From: Nocardioides marmoribigeumensis
GTDB taxonomy: Bacteria; Actinomycetota; Actinomycetes; Propionibacteriales; Nocardioidaceae
NCBI RefSeq assembly: GCF_031458325.1
Contig: NZ_JAVDYG010000001.1
Coordinates: 3,410,001-3,474,000, forward strand
Reading direction: 5' to 3'
DNA length: 64,000 nt
The notes beneath the pieces were generated by a model that was given only the letters and a program-made list of their open reading frames with translations, searched no databases and was not told where the DNA came from. The position numbers were made by a program, and so were the translations under genes. Below are positions 22,741-32,418 of this stretch, piece by piece; position 1 is the stretch's first letter, and each line of letters starts with the position of its first letter.

Positions 22741-25533
22741 ATGTTCCGTGCGTCCGCACGCGCGCTCGTCGCACCCGTCCTCGCCACCGCGCTCGGCACC
22801 GCCGGCCTGGTCCTGGCGCCGCCCGTCGACGCGATTCCCGTCGTCGCGCAGTCCGAGGGCCGGTTCGTCTCCGGCACGGCCGGCGCGACCGACCTGACCA
22901 CGCTGCCCGACGCCTCGTCGGCGCTGGCGATCGTGCCCGGCACGCCCGGCCCGGTCGTCGTGCCCGTCGGCGCCGGCAGCCTCGACGCCGCCCCCGGCCT
23001 TGCCGGCGTGGTGCGCTACGGCGCGGCCAACCAGGTGGCGGGGGCCTCGGCCTCCGGCTCCTCCTGGTCGGCCTCCGGCGCGGTGACCGACGCCGGCGAC
23101 ATGGACCTCGGGGGGCAGCACCCGGCCTCGGTCTCGCTCGACCTCGCACCGTTCCTCGCCGACGTCCCCGCGGTCGGCTCCGCGCTGAGCGGTCTCCAGG
23201 TCAGCCTGGCCGGTGTGGCCGCCAAGGCGACCCAGGCTGCGGGCACCGACGGCGCCCAGTCCGGTGACTACGCCATCAAGGGCGGCCGCCTCGTGCTCAC
23301 CAGCCCGACGCTGGCCGACCTCCCCGGCACGGTCAGCGCCGCGGTCGCCCCCGTGCAGGCGGCCGTCGACGGGCTCGCCGGTCCCACCGGCGGCCTGGCC
23401 ACCGCGCTCTACGGCATCCCGGTCGTCTCCGACGTGCTGGGCGCGCTCACCGGCGCCCCGACGACGGTCTCGACCGTCACCGCCGACCTGGACGCCGTCG
23501 TCACCCCGCTGCTCGGCGCGCGCACCTCGACCGACGGCCTGGTCACCTTCGACCCGGCCACGGGCAAGGTCACCGTCGACCTCGGCGCCCTGACCGGCGG
23601 CGCGGACGGGCTCAACGGCCTGCCGGTCGACACCGAGGTGATCACCCCCTCGGTCCTGGCCGCCGTCACCAGCCGCCTGTCCACGCTGGTGCAGGACCTG
23701 GTCGCCGACGTGCAGTCAGCGGTGGAGTCCGCCGTCGCCGGAGCGCAGGTCAGCCTGACGTCCACGCAGGGCGTCGTCACCGGCCTCCTCGCCACGGGCA
23801 TGGCCCTCACCACCACCGGCACGCTGGGCCAGGTGCTCGACGGCACCGCGACCACGACCCAGGTGCTCACGCTGCTCGGCGTGACCCAGACGCTGTCCAA
23901 GGCCACCCTGCTCACCGCGCTCGCGGGCCCGGTCACCTCCGCGCTGACCGACGGGGCGCTCCCGGCGCTGGTGACCGACCTGCTCGACGGCGTGCTCACG
24001 CCGCTGACCGACCTCGTCCTGCCCGGCCTCGACGCGCTGCCCGACCTGCTCTCGCTCGTGGTCAACCACCAGGAGACCGCCTCGGGCGCCTTCACGCAGT
24101 CGGCCGCGGTCGCGACCGTGCTGCCGTCGGCGCCGACCTCGCCGGGCAAGGCGTCCTTCGCCAACGCCAGGACGGGCAGGAACAACGGCCCCGCTCCCGA
24201 CGCGGCGCCGGTGCTCGACACGATCGACCCCTCATCCGGCCCGACCGCCGGTGGCCAGTCGGTCTCCCTCACCGGCTCCGGCTTCGAGGCGGGGATGGCC
24301 GTCCGCATCGGCGACAACGACGTGACGGGCTCCTCGGTGGAGGTCACCTCGCCCAACGCCCTCACCTTCACCACGCCGGCCCACGCCGCCGGTGACGTCT
24401 CCGTCACCGTCGTCGCCAGCCACGGCACGAGCAACGCGCTCTCCTACCGCTACGTGCCGCCGCCCACCCTCACCACGGTCGCGCCGATCGCCGGGCCCGC
24501 CAACGGCGGCGCCAAGGTCCACCTGCTCGGTGGCGGGTTCGTCCCGGGTGGCACCTCGGTCGTCCTCGGCGGTCTCACGGTCGGCCCGTCCGCCGTGCAC
24601 GTGGTCACGCCCCAGCGGCTGTGGCTCCGCTCGCCGCGGCACGGTGCCGGCATCGTCGCCGCGACCGTCTCCACGATCGGCGGCACCAGCGGCACGAAGC
24701 CCTACGTCTTCCTGCCCAAGCCGACGCTGACCCGCATCAAGACCAGCGGCGGCGGGTCGACCGCCGGCGGCACGGTCGTGATCCTGCGCGGCTCGGGCTA
24801 CCGCGCCGGCGCCACCCACGTGCTGGTCGGCTCGCAGGTCGTCCCGGCCACCTCGGTCGACGTGCGCTCCTCGACCGAGCTGCGCTTCACCACGCCGGCC
24901 CACCCCCGTGGCGGCGCGCAGCTGCGGGTGGTCAACCCGGCCGGGATGAGCGGCTACAAGACCTTCACCTACACCCGCGGGTCCGCGGTCAGGCCGCGGC
25001 TCACCCGGCTCAACCGCTCCGCGGTCAGCACCACGGGCGGCCAGCTCCTGGTGCTCAGCGGCTCGGGCTTCGTGCCCGGCAGCACCTCGGTGCGCTACGG
25101 CGGGACGACCGTCGGGCCGGCATACGTCCGCGTGCTCTCGCCCTCCCGCCTCTCGGTGCTGACCGCGGCAGCCGGCGCGGGTGCGGCCAAGGTCTCCGTC
25201 GTCACGCGCGGCGGCCGCTCGGGCGCGCGCCAGGTCTCGGTCCGCGCGCCCCGGCCCCGGGCGGCGCTCAGGCCGACCTTCGGCGGGCCCACCCAGAGCC
25301 CCGACCTGGCCCCGCTGTTCACCGGTCGCGGTCGCCCGGGCGCCACGGTCACGGTGTACGCCGACGGGCTGGCCTGGTGCTCGACCACGGTCGGCGCCGA
25401 CCGCAGGTGGCAGTGCGTCGGGTCCCGGCCGCTGCTGCGCGGTGTCCACCGGGTCGCCGCCCGGCAGGTCCGCGACGGCTGGTCGCCCTCGCAGCTGACC
25501 GGCTGGCTGAAGGTGACCGTCGGCCCGGCGTGA
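22741..25533 (+). CDS. Large secreted protein with IPT/TIG repeats
   Basis: From ATG 22741 (GGGAGG seven bases upstream) it has 930 residues. Residues 1-33 are a signal peptide. The next 450 residues are low-complexity, rich in Ala, Leu, Thr and Val, and resemble the choice-of-anchor G type region of actinobacterial surface proteins (tentative). From about 495 to 830 four consecutive IPT/TIG immunoglobulin-like repeats follow, each opening with a P-x-L-x-x-I or similar phrase and GG-x-x-V-x-L-x-G-x-G-F. A last Ig-like segment holds two Cys (WCSTT, WQCVG) that may form a disulfide. There is no LPXTG sorting signal. Cell-surface adhesion or structure is inferred. Confidence 0.8.
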   Translation: MFRASARALVAPVLATALGTAGLVLAPPVDAIPVVAQSEGRFVSGTAGATDLTTLPDASSALAIVPGTPGPVVVPVGAGSLDAAPGLAGVVRYGAANQVAGASASGSSWSASGAVTDAGDMDLGGQHPASVSLDLAPFLADVPAVGSALSGLQVSLAGVAAKATQAAGTDGAQSGDYAIKGGRLVLTSPTLADLPGTVSAAVAPVQAAVDGLAGPTGGLATALYGIPVVSDVLGALTGAPTTVSTVTADLDAVVTPLLGARTSTDGLVTFDPATGKVTVDLGALTGGADGLNGLPVDTEVITPSVLAAVTSRLSTLVQDLVADVQSAVESAVAGAQVSLTSTQGVVTGLLATGMALTTTGTLGQVLDGTATTTQVLTLLGVTQTLSKATLLTALAGPVTSALTDGALPALVTDLLDGVLTPLTDLVLPGLDALPDLLSLVVNHQETASGAFTQSAAVATVLPSAPTSPGKASFANARTGRNNGPAPDAAPVLDTIDPSSGPTAGGQSVSLTGSGFEAGMAVRIGDNDVTGSSVEVTSPNALTFTTPAHAAGDVSVTVVASHGTSNALSYRYVPPPTLTTVAPIAGPANGGAKVHLLGGGFVPGGTSVVLGGLTVGPSAVHVVTPQRLWLRSPRHGAGIVAATVSTIGGTSGTKPYVFLPKPTLTRIKTSGGGSTAGGTVVILRGSGYRAGATHVLVGSQVVPATSVDVRSSTELRFTTPAHPRGGAQLRVVNPAGMSGYKTFTYTRGSAVRPRLTRLNRSAVSTTGGQLLVLSGSGFVPGSTSVRYGGTTVGPAYVRVLSPSRLSVLTAAAGAGAAKVSVVTRGGRSGARQVSVRAPRPRAALRPTFGGPTQSPDLAPLFTGRGRPGATVTVYADGLAWCSTTVGADRRWQCVGSRPLLRGVHRVAARQVRDGWSPSQLTGWLKVTVGPA

Positions 25534-25539
25534 CCTGCC

Positions 25540-26892
25540 TCAGGCGACCGGCCGCGGCCTGAGGTCGACCGGCAGGCCGTCGGAGGGGAACGGCAGGGAC
25601 GTGTAGTCGATCGGGCAGACGTAGCCCGGGTCGACCCGCCACTCGAAGCGGCGCAGGAGGTGGCTCATCACGGTGAGCACCTCCGCGCCGCCGAAGTGCA
25701 TCCCGAGGCACTTGTGGACGCCACCGCCGAAGGGGTGCCACGCGTAGCGGTGCACCTTGTCCTCGCGCCGCCCCTCGGCGAACCGCTCGGGGTCGAACCG
25801 CTCGGGGTCGCGCCAGACCTCGGGGCTGTGGTGGGTGAACAGCGGCGCGGTCATCACGAAGCTGCCGGCCGGGATGCGGTGCCCCAGCACGGCGGTGTCC
25901 TTGACCGCCTGGCGCGCCACGACCGGCACGGGGGTGACCAGGCGCATCGACTCGCGCATGACGAGGTCGAGCGAGGGCAGCGCGGCGTGGTCCGCGCGGG
26001 TGGGGCGCGACCCGAGCGCGAGCACCTCGGCACGGCAGCGGTCCTGCCAGTCGGGGTGCTGCCCGAGGTGCTGCATCATCGCGCTCAGCGTGATCGTCGA
26101 GGTGTCGTGGGCGGCCATGAGCAGGAAGATCATGTGGTTGACCACGTCGGCGTCGGTGAACACCTCGCCCTCCTCGGAGCGGGCGTGGCACAGCGCGCTG
26201 AACAGGTCGTCGGTCTCGACCGCCCGCGCCCGGGGCAGGTGCTCGCGCAGGAAGTCCTCGAGCAGGATGCGGCCGCGCAGCCCGCGCCGCCACCGCGTGC
26301 CGGGCAGCGGCACCCGGACCACCGACGTGGCCGCCTGCACGCAGTCGACGAAGGCCCGGTTGAGGGCCGCCATCCGCTCGGGCGAGGCGTCGGTGCCGCC
26401 CATGAAAAGCCGGGTCGCGAGGTCGAGGGTCAGCTCCTTGAGGGCGGGGTACGCCGCGAAGCCGCCGGTCGGGCGCCAGGTGTCGAGCGAGGCGTCGACG
26501 GGCCCGTGCATGGCGTCGGTGGAGCGGGCGATCCGGTCGGCGGTGAACGCCTGCTGCATGATCCGGCGGTGGCGGTGGTGCTCCTCGCCGTCGAGCAGCA
26601 TCAGGCCCCGGTCGAAGAACGGCCCGACCAGGTAGCTCCAGCCCGGCCCGCTGGCGAAGGCGTGGTCTGCGTTGCGGAACACCGCCTCGGAGGCGTCGGG
26701 GCCGAGCAGGCAGGTCCAGCGGCGACCCGCCGCGCCCAGCCAGGAGACCGGGCCGTGCTCGGCGTACACCTCGTCGAAGAGGCCCAGCGGATCGCGGACG
26801 TAGCGCAGGGTGTGGCCGATCCACGGCAGCCCCTGCCGGCCGGGCGGGAGGGGGAGCGTGGCGGGGTCCTGCACCGTGCGGCTGGGGCTCAT
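25540..26892 (-). CDS. Cytochrome P450
   Basis: A 450-residue heme monooxygenase. The I-helix AHDTST (261-266) replaces the usual AGxDT with an A-A-H-D-T form. The ExxR motif is E314-x-x-R317, and the heme ligand is C395 in FGGGVHKCLG. It is soluble, with no N-terminal anchor, so it needs external redox partners; no ferredoxin or reductase gene is nearby. The motif style resembles P450s of sterol, retinoid or fatty-acid type rather than typical CYP105 enzymes, but the substrate is unknown. It is divergent from a TetR gene with a shared operator and promoter at 26901-26929. Confidence 0.93.
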   Translation of the reverse strand: MSPSRTVQDPATLPLPPGRQGLPWIGHTLRYVRDPLGLFDEVYAEHGPVSWLGAAGRRWTCLLGPDASEAVFRNADHAFASGPGWSYLVGPFFDRGLMLLDGEEHHRHRRIMQQAFTADRIARSTDAMHGPVDASLDTWRPTGGFAAYPALKELTLDLATRLFMGGTDASPERMAALNRAFVDCVQAATSVVRVPLPGTRWRRGLRGRILLEDFLREHLPRARAVETDDLFSALCHARSEEGEVFTDADVVNHMIFLLMAAHDTSTITLSAMMQHLGQHPDWQDRCRAEVLALGSRPTRADHAALPSLDLVMRESMRLVTPVPVVARQAVKDTAVLGHRIPAGSFVMTAPLFTHHSPEVWRDPERFDPERFAEGRREDKVHRYAWHPFGGGVHKCLGMHFGGAEVLTVMSHLLRRFEWRVDPGYVCPIDYTSLPFPSDGLPVDLRPRPVA

Positions 26893-26900
26893 GGCACCTG

Positions 26901-26929
26901 ATCATCAATCTGACAGGAGGCCCTGTCAA
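26901..26929 (-). promoter_or_regulatory. P450 promoter overlapped by a palindromic operator
   Basis: On the minus strand, TTGACA (26924-26929) and GATGAT (26901-26906) are separated by exactly 17 bases, a textbook housekeeping promoter. A perfect dyad TGACAGG-AGGC-CCTGTCA occupies 26911-26928, covering the -35 box and part of the spacer. A third TGACAGG half site lies at 26955-26961, near the TetR start. The layout predicts repression of the P450 by the divergent TetR protein, with autoregulation. Confidence 0.75.
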
Positions 26930-26974
26930 CATCCGCCGCGGCTGCGACACGGCATGACAGGGCAAGATGCGCCC

Positions 26975-27592
26975 ATGGGAGCAGGAGAGGGTCGGGCCTA
27001 CCGCGGCGTGAGCGCGGGGGACCGCACCGCCGCGCGGCGGGCCGCGCTGCTCGAGGCCGCCCTCGACCTCCTCGGGGGCGACCCGCCGGCCGCGGCCACG
27101 ATGACTGCCGTGTGCGAGCGGGCCGGGCTCACCGAGCGCTACTTCTACGAGAGCTTCCGCAGCCGCGACGAGCTGCTCGTGGCCCTGCTCGACCAGGTCG
27201 CCGGCGAGGTGCTCTCGGCCACCGTCGCCGTGCTCGACGAGGAGGGCGGCGCCGACGTGCTGGTCCGCCGCGGCCTCGAGGCGCTGGTCGCCGTGCTCGG
27301 CGGCGACCCGCGCAAGGGCCGCTTCGCGCTGGTCACCTCGCTCGAGGTGCCGGTCCTGCGCGAGCGCCGGGCGGTGCTGCTGACCGACTTCGAGCACCTG
27401 CTCGCCGAGCGCACGCGCCGGCTGTACGGCGACCGCGCCTGGGTCGCGCCCGACGACCGGATCGAGGCGCTGCTGTTCGTCGGCGGGCTGGCCGAGCTGC
27501 TCGCGGCGTGGCTGGCCGGCACCGTGCCGGCGACGAGGGAGCAGGTGGTCGCCGCGGCCGCCCGCCACTACGAGGCGACCGCGCACCGCTGA
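26975..27592 (+). CDS. TetR-family regulator divergent from the P450 gene
   Basis: From ATG 26975 it has 205 residues. The recognition region is AAATMTAVCERAGLTERYFYESF (helix-turn-helix, about 37-60), typical of TetR proteins. The C-terminal half is Leu- and Ala-rich and would bind ligand. CAAGAT ends six bases before the ATG, so the mRNA is probably leaderless; a longer frame from 26810 reads through the operator and is unlikely. The palindrome at 26911-26928 in the 82-base intergenic region is the likely target. It probably senses the P450 substrate or product. Confidence 0.9.
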   Translation: MGAGEGRAYRGVSAGDRTAARRAALLEAALDLLGGDPPAAATMTAVCERAGLTERYFYESFRSRDELLVALLDQVAGEVLSATVAVLDEEGGADVLVRRGLEALVAVLGGDPRKGRFALVTSLEVPVLRERRAVLLTDFEHLLAERTRRLYGDRAWVAPDDRIEALLFVGGLAELLAAWLAGTVPATREQVVAAAARHYEATAHR

Positions 27593-27632
27593 TTCACCGG
27601 CCCGGAACTCCTTCCGTGGCTACGATCCCGCC

Positions 27633-28346
27633 ATGGCCCGACCCGTCCGACCCACCGCGCTGGTCCGGCTCCCCGCCACCGCCCTGCGCACCGGCGCCCG
27701 CGTGGGGCTCGGGGTCGCCGGGTGGTGGGAGCGGCAGACCATGTCGCTGCTGGGCTCGCGCATCGACCACGCCCGCGAGCGACGCGAGCTCGCCGCCGGG
27801 CCGAGCGGGCCGTCGTACCCCCCGACGCGGAAGGACGCCGACGAGCTCGGGCCGCGCATGCGCGCCCTGCTCGACCGGGCGCTGGCCAACACCCCGGCCG
27901 ACAGCAGCCTCGACCTCTACCACCGCATCCTCGACCAGATCGGCCCCGACGAGGCGCGCATCATCGGGGCCCTGTCCGACGGGCACGCCTCGGCGCTGCT
28001 GCACGTGCGCCCGCTGTCACCGGCCGGGATCCTCGGCGACCCCACGCTGGAGAACGCCTCGCTGATCGGCAAGCTGGCCAACGTCTCGCTGCCGCAGCTC
28101 ACCCCGCAGTACGTCACGCACCTGCTCGCCCTCGGCCTGGTGCAGATCGGGCCGGAGCGGTCCTCGCTCAAGGACGACTACCAGATCCTGATGGCCGACC
28201 CGGGCGTGCTGAAGGCCTCCAAGCGGGCCAGCCGCGGGCCGATCGCCCCGCGCTACGAGAAGCACACCCTGCGGCTCTCGCCGCTGGGCCGGTCGCTGTG
28301 GGAGGCCTGCTTCCCCGACCCCGGCTCCGGTACGGCGGACGCGTGA
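27633..28346 (+). CDS. DUF4393 (Abi-alpha-like) protein
   Basis: A 237-residue protein with a basic amphipathic N-terminus (about 1-45) that may touch the membrane, then a compact helical domain. The phrases LYHRILDQIGPDEARIIGAL, LENASLIGKLANVSLP and YVTHLLALGLVQIGPE match what I know of the DUF4393/Abi_alpha family. Members were named after an abortive-infection protein, but actinobacterial ones are widespread and may be housekeeping. TACGAT six bases before the ATG indicates a leaderless transcript. The stop overlaps the start of a DUF445 gene by four bases (GTGA), so the two products probably work together. Confidence 0.72.
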   Translation: MARPVRPTALVRLPATALRTGARVGLGVAGWWERQTMSLLGSRIDHARERRELAAGPSGPSYPPTRKDADELGPRMRALLDRALANTPADSSLDLYHRILDQIGPDEARIIGALSDGHASALLHVRPLSPAGILGDPTLENASLIGKLANVSLPQLTPQYVTHLLALGLVQIGPERSSLKDDYQILMADPGVLKASKRASRGPIAPRYEKHTLRLSPLGRSLWEACFPDPGSGTADA

Positions 28347-29599
28347 GCGCCGACGTCGTCCTGCCCTACCTGCAGTCGTGGTCGCAGATCACCCACGACG
28401 TGGGGCGCTACTGGTACGTCTACGCCTCCATGCCGCTCATCGCGGCCCTCATCGGCTACGTCACCAAGCTCGTTGCGCTGGAGATGCTCTACCGCCCGCT
28501 GGAGTTCGTCGGCGTCGGGCCGTTCGGCTGGCAGGGCGTCGTCCCGCGACGGGCCGGCAAGGTCGCGGCGATCACGATCGAGCTGCTCACCGAGAACCTC
28601 CTCAAGCCCGAGGAGCTGCTCGACCGCTTCGACCCGCACGAGGTCGCGGAGGAGCTGCGCGGCCCGCTCAACGAGGCGGTCGAGGAGATCGCGCGGGAGG
28701 TGATGGAGGACTACCGGCCCGGCCTGTGGGACAGCCTGCCCGCCGCCGCCCGCAACGCCCTGGTCAACCGTGTGCACGCCCAGGCCCCGCAGATCATCGA
28801 CAACCTGATGACCCAGATGCGGGCCCAGCTCGACTCCGTGGTCGACCTGCAGTTCCTCACCGTCACCACCCTGGTGCGCAACAAGGCCCAGCTCAACGAG
28901 CTGATGCGGCGTACGGGCGGGTCGGCGATGGCGTTCGTACGCCGCAGCGGCGTCTACTTCGGCTTCCTCATCGGCCTGGTGCAGATGATCGCGTGGGCCA
29001 CGATCCACAACATCTGGATCATGCCGGTCTTCGGCTTCATCACCGGCTTCGTCAGCGACTGGCTGGCGCTCAACATGCTGTTCCGGCCCAAGCAGCGACG
29101 CTCGTTCCTCGGGATCTCGTTCCAGGGCGTGCTGCAGGTCAAGCGCGAGGAGATCACCCGCGACTACGCCGAGATCATGGCGACCGACCTCTTCGCGCCG
29201 TCCGTGCTGTTCGAGGCCGTGCTCAACGGCCCGGGCGCCGACCGCCTGTTCCACATGGTCCAGCGCGAGGTCGCCCAGGCGATGGACCAGCAGGGCGGCA
29301 CGCTGGTCCAGCTGACCGTCGGCACGCAGCGCTACCGCGCGCTCAAACAGAAGATCTCCGACCGCGTGATCGCGCGGATGACCGACAGCTTCGCCGACTT
29401 CGAGGCCTACGCCGCCCGCAAGCTCGCGGTCGAGGAGCTGCTGCAGGAGAAGATGGACCAGCTGTCCAACGACGAGTTCGAGTCGATCATGCGGCCGGTC
29501 TTCAAGGACGACGAGTGGCTGATGATCTCGGTCGGGGCGATCCTCGGCTTCCTGGTCGGCGAGCTCCAGGTGGAGATGATCCACCTCCTCACCGGGTAG
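28343..29599 (+). CDS. DUF445-family membrane protein
   Basis: From GTG 28343 the protein has 418 residues. There is an N-terminal transmembrane helix (about 27-47), a helical soluble region, a central hydrophobic pair (about 209-243, FGFLIGLVQMIAW then FGFITGF) and a helix at the very C-terminus (about 394-412). The duplicated half-repeat (LVALEMLYRPLEFVG, later LALNMLFRPKQ) and the phrase FQGVLQVKREE are typical of DUF445 (YheB-like) proteins, whose function is unknown. It is coupled by a 4-base overlap to the DUF4393 gene. The CDF transporter gene follows after 29 bases but has its own -10 hexamer. Confidence 0.78.
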   Translation: MSADVVLPYLQSWSQITHDVGRYWYVYASMPLIAALIGYVTKLVALEMLYRPLEFVGVGPFGWQGVVPRRAGKVAAITIELLTENLLKPEELLDRFDPHEVAEELRGPLNEAVEEIAREVMEDYRPGLWDSLPAAARNALVNRVHAQAPQIIDNLMTQMRAQLDSVVDLQFLTVTTLVRNKAQLNELMRRTGGSAMAFVRRSGVYFGFLIGLVQMIAWATIHNIWIMPVFGFITGFVSDWLALNMLFRPKQRRSFLGISFQGVLQVKREEITRDYAEIMATDLFAPSVLFEAVLNGPGADRLFHMVQREVAQAMDQQGGTLVQLTVGTQRYRALKQKISDRVIARMTDSFADFEAYAARKLAVEELLQEKMDQLSNDEFESIMRPVFKDDEWLMISVGAILGFLVGELQVEMIHLLTG

Positions 29600-29628
29600 C
29601 CACCTCCGTGACGGGGTAGGACTGCCTC

Positions 29629-30591
29629 GTGCCCGAACGCCTCGCCGACCAAGGTGCGGAGAACCTCGCCGGTGGCGGTGAGAGCACCCGCACCGTCATC
29701 ATCGCCTTCTTCGCCAACCTCGCCATCGCCCTGGCCAAGAGCGTCGTGGCCGCGATCAGCGGCTCCGCCTCGATGCTCGCCGAGGCGGCTCACTCGTGGG
29801 CCGACACCGGCAACCAGGTGCTGCTGTTCATCGCCGACCGGCGGGGGCGCAAGGACCCGGACGCCACGCACCCGTTCGGCTACGGCCGCGAGGCCTACGT
29901 CTGGTCGATGTTCGCCGCCCTCGGGCTGTTCACCGTCGGTGCCGCGGTCTCGGTGTGGCACGGCATCGACCAGCTGATCGCGGGTGGCGGGGAGGGGGAG
30001 TACACCTGGGCCTACGTCGTGCTCGGGGTCTCCTTCCTGTTCGAGGGCGCGTCGTTCCTGCAGGCCTTCCGGCAGACGCGCAGCGAGGCCGACCACCTCG
30101 ACCGCGAGGTGCTCGACCACGCCCTGCGCACCTCCGACCCGACGCTGCGCGCCGTCTTCGCCGAGGACTCCGCCGCCCTGGTCGGCCTGGTGATCGCGGC
30201 CGTCGGTGTCGGGCTGCACCAGCTGACCGGCCAGGCCGCGTGGGACGCGATCGGCTCGATCCTGGTCGGCTTGCTGCTCGCGGTCGTCGCCCTCGTGCTC
30301 GTCCGCCGCAACCTGCGCTTCCTCACCGGGGAGGAGAGCGACCAGCGGCTGCGCCAGGCGGCGATCTCCACGGTCAAGTCGATGGACTCCGTCGAGCGCG
30401 TGACCTACCTCCGCATGGAGTACGTCGGCCCGCGCAAGGTCCTGCTCGTCGCCGCCGTCGACATCCACGGCGACCAGGCCGAGCCCGACGTGGCCCGCCA
30501 GCTGCGGGCCGTCGAGGCCGAGCTGGAGAAGGACCCCAACATCGTCGACGCCGTCCTGACCCTCAGCACCCCCGACGAGCAGTCCCTCTGA
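29629..30591 (+). CDS. Cation diffusion facilitator (metal exporter)
   Basis: Exports divalent metals such as zinc, iron or manganese in exchange for protons. The 320 residues hold about six helices followed by a small cytoplasmic domain (about 235-320). Metal-site residues are visible in AHSWADTGNQ (helix 2, His and Asp) and FAEDSAALVG (helix 5, E/D). HPFGYGREAY is a well-known CDF signature between helices 2 and 3. The GTG start has TAGGAC six bases upstream. Which metal it moves cannot be told; the HxxxD/(D/E)xxxD-like sites do not settle it. Confidence 0.92.
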   Translation: MPERLADQGAENLAGGGESTRTVIIAFFANLAIALAKSVVAAISGSASMLAEAAHSWADTGNQVLLFIADRRGRKDPDATHPFGYGREAYVWSMFAALGLFTVGAAVSVWHGIDQLIAGGGEGEYTWAYVVLGVSFLFEGASFLQAFRQTRSEADHLDREVLDHALRTSDPTLRAVFAEDSAALVGLVIAAVGVGLHQLTGQAAWDAIGSILVGLLLAVVALVLVRRNLRFLTGEESDQRLRQAAISTVKSMDSVERVTYLRMEYVGPRKVLLVAAVDIHGDQAEPDVARQLRAVEAELEKDPNIVDAVLTLSTPDEQSL

Positions 30592-30610
30592 CCCACCTAC
30601 GATGAGGGCC

Positions 30611-30913
30611 ATGCCCGACATCACCCGCGACGACGTCGCGCACCTGGCGGGGCTCGCTCGGATCCAGCTGGACGACGCCGAGCTGGACCGCCTGGCGGCC
30701 GAGCTGCCCAAGATCCTCGACTCGGTCGCGACCGTGACCCAGGCGCTCGAGGGCGCCGGCGACGTGACGCCCATGAGCCACCCCACGCCGCTGACCAACG
30801 TCTTCCGCGAGGACGTGGTCCGCCCGAGCCTGTCGCCCGAGGACGCCCTGGCCGCCGCTCCGGCCAGCGAGGAGCAGCGCTTCCTGGTGCCCAAGATCCT
30901 GGGGGAAGAATGA
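30611..30913 (+). CDS. gatC: Aspartyl/glutamyl-tRNA amidotransferase subunit C
   Basis: Small scaffold subunit of the GatCAB amidotransferase that turns Glu-tRNA(Gln) or Asp-tRNA(Asn) into the amidated forms. From ATG 30611 it has 100 residues and shows the family phrases [17 protein letters not shown] and LVPKILGEE. An ATG at 30602 overlaps the TACGAT hexamer (30598-30603), so the downstream ATG is preferred. gatA starts inside its stop codon (ATGA). Confidence 0.95.
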   Translation: MPDITRDDVAHLAGLARIQLDDAELDRLAAELPKILDSVATVTQALEGAGDVTPMSHPTPLTNVFREDVVRPSLSPEDALAAAPASEEQRFLVPKILGEE

Positions 30914-32418
30914 GCCTCACCGACCTCACGGACCTCACCGCCGCCGAGGCCTCCGAGCGCCTCGCCTCCGGCGACCTCAGCTCCCGCGACCTCACGCAGG
31001 CCCACCTCGACGCGATCGCCGCGCACGACGAGACGATCCACGCCTTCCTCCACGTCGACCCCGAGGGCGCGCTCGCCGCGGCCGACGAGGTCGACCGGCG
31101 CCGCTCCGCCGGTGACGCGCTCGGCCCGCTGGCCGGCGTACCCATCGCGGTCAAGGACCTGCTCTGCACGGTGGGCCAGCCGACCACCTGCGGCTCGCGC
31201 ATCCTCGAGGGCTGGGTGCCGCCGTACGACGCGACCGTGGTCACCCGCCTGCGCGAGGCCGGCCTGCCGATCCTCGGCAAGACCAACCTCGACGAGTTCG
31301 CGATGGGCTCCTCGACCGAGCACTCCGCCTACGGCCCGACCCGCAACCCGTGGGACACCGAGCGCACGCCCGGTGGCTCCGGCGGCGGCTCGGCCGCGGC
31401 CGTCGCCGCGCGGCTCGCCCCGCTCGCGGTCGGCACCGACACCGGCGGCTCGATCCGCCAGCCCGGCGCCCTGACCGGCACGGTCGGCGTGAAGCCGACC
31501 TACGGCGGGGTGTCGCGCTACGGCATCGTCGCGATGGCCTCCTCGCTCGACCAGGCCGGCCCGGTCACCCGCACCGTCCTCGACGCCGCCCTCCTGCACG
31601 AGGTGATCGGCGGCCACGACCCGATGGACTCCACCTCGATCGACGCCCCGGTCCCCGGTGTGGTCGAGGCGGCGCGGCGCGGTCACGCCGACGGCGTCGC
31701 GGGCCTGCGCATCGGCGTGGTCCGCGAGCTCGGCGGCGAGGGCTTCCAGACCGGTGTGCAGCAGCGCTTCGACGAGGCCGTCGAGCTGCTCACCAAGGCG
31801 GGCGCCGAGGTGGTCGAGGTGTCCTGCCCGAGCTTCACCCAGGCGCTGGCGACCTACTACCTGGTCATGCCGAGCGAGGTCTCGTCCAACCTCGCGCGCT
31901 TCGACGCGATGCGCTACGGCCTGCGGGTCAGCCCCGACGGCGTCGCCGACCCCAGCGCCGAGCAGGTGATGGCCGCGACCCGTGACGCCGGCTTCGGCGA
32001 CGAGGTCAAGCGCCGCATCATCCTGGGCACCTACGCCCTGTCCAGCGGCTACTACGACGCCTACTACGGCTCGGCGCAGAAGGTCCGGGCGCTCGTCGCC
32101 CGCGACTTCGACAACGCTTTCGCGCAGGCCGACGTGCTGGTCTCCCCGACCTCGCCGACCACGGCGTTCAAGATGGGGGAGAAGCTCGACGATCCGCTGG
32201 CGATGTACCTCCAGGACGTCGCCACCATCCCCGCCAACCTCGCCGGCGTCCCGGGCATCTCGCTGCCCGCGGGCCTGGCCGAGGACGGCCTGCCGGTGGG
32301 CGTGCAGTTCCTCGCGCCGCTGCAGGCCGACGACCGGCTCTACCACGCGGCCGCCGCGCTCGAGCGGATGCTGCTCGAGCAGTGGGGAGCGCCCCTGACT
32401 CCCGGAGGTGTCGCATGA
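30910..32418 (+). CDS. gatA: Aspartyl/glutamyl-tRNA amidotransferase subunit A
   Basis: Amidase subunit that releases ammonia from glutamine. The protein has 502 residues. The Ser-cisSer-Lys triad is readable: K82 in IAVKDLL, cis-Ser S157 in GGSGGGS and nucleophile S181 in DTGGSIRQP. The length and the amidase signature are those of a complete enzyme. It is coupled to gatC and gatB by 4-base overlaps on both sides, so the three subunits are made in step. Presence of GatCAB implies that Gln-tRNA and perhaps Asn-tRNA are made by the indirect route in this organism. Confidence 0.97.
   Translation: MSLTDLTDLTAAEASERLASGDLSSRDLTQAHLDAIAAHDETIHAFLHVDPEGALAAADEVDRRRSAGDALGPLAGVPIAVKDLLCTVGQPTTCGSRILEGWVPPYDATVVTRLREAGLPILGKTNLDEFAMGSSTEHSAYGPTRNPWDTERTPGGSGGGSAAAVAARLAPLAVGTDTGGSIRQPGALTGTVGVKPTYGGVSRYGIVAMASSLDQAGPVTRTVLDAALLHEVIGGHDPMDSTSIDAPVPGVVEAARRGHADGVAGLRIGVVRELGGEGFQTGVQQRFDEAVELLTKAGAEVVEVSCPSFTQALATYYLVMPSEVSSNLARFDAMRYGLRVSPDGVADPSAEQVMAATRDAGFGDEVKRRIILGTYALSSGYYDAYYGSAQKVRALVARDFDNAFAQADVLVSPTSPTTAFKMGEKLDDPLAMYLQDVATIPANLAGVPGISLPAGLAEDGLPVGVQFLAPLQADDRLYHAAAALERMLLEQWGAPLTPGGVA

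Noticed and set aside
29407-32346. 979-residue minus-strand frame opposite the CDF and gatCA genes
   Set aside because: Antisense shadow of clear housekeeping genes; no recognisable domain.
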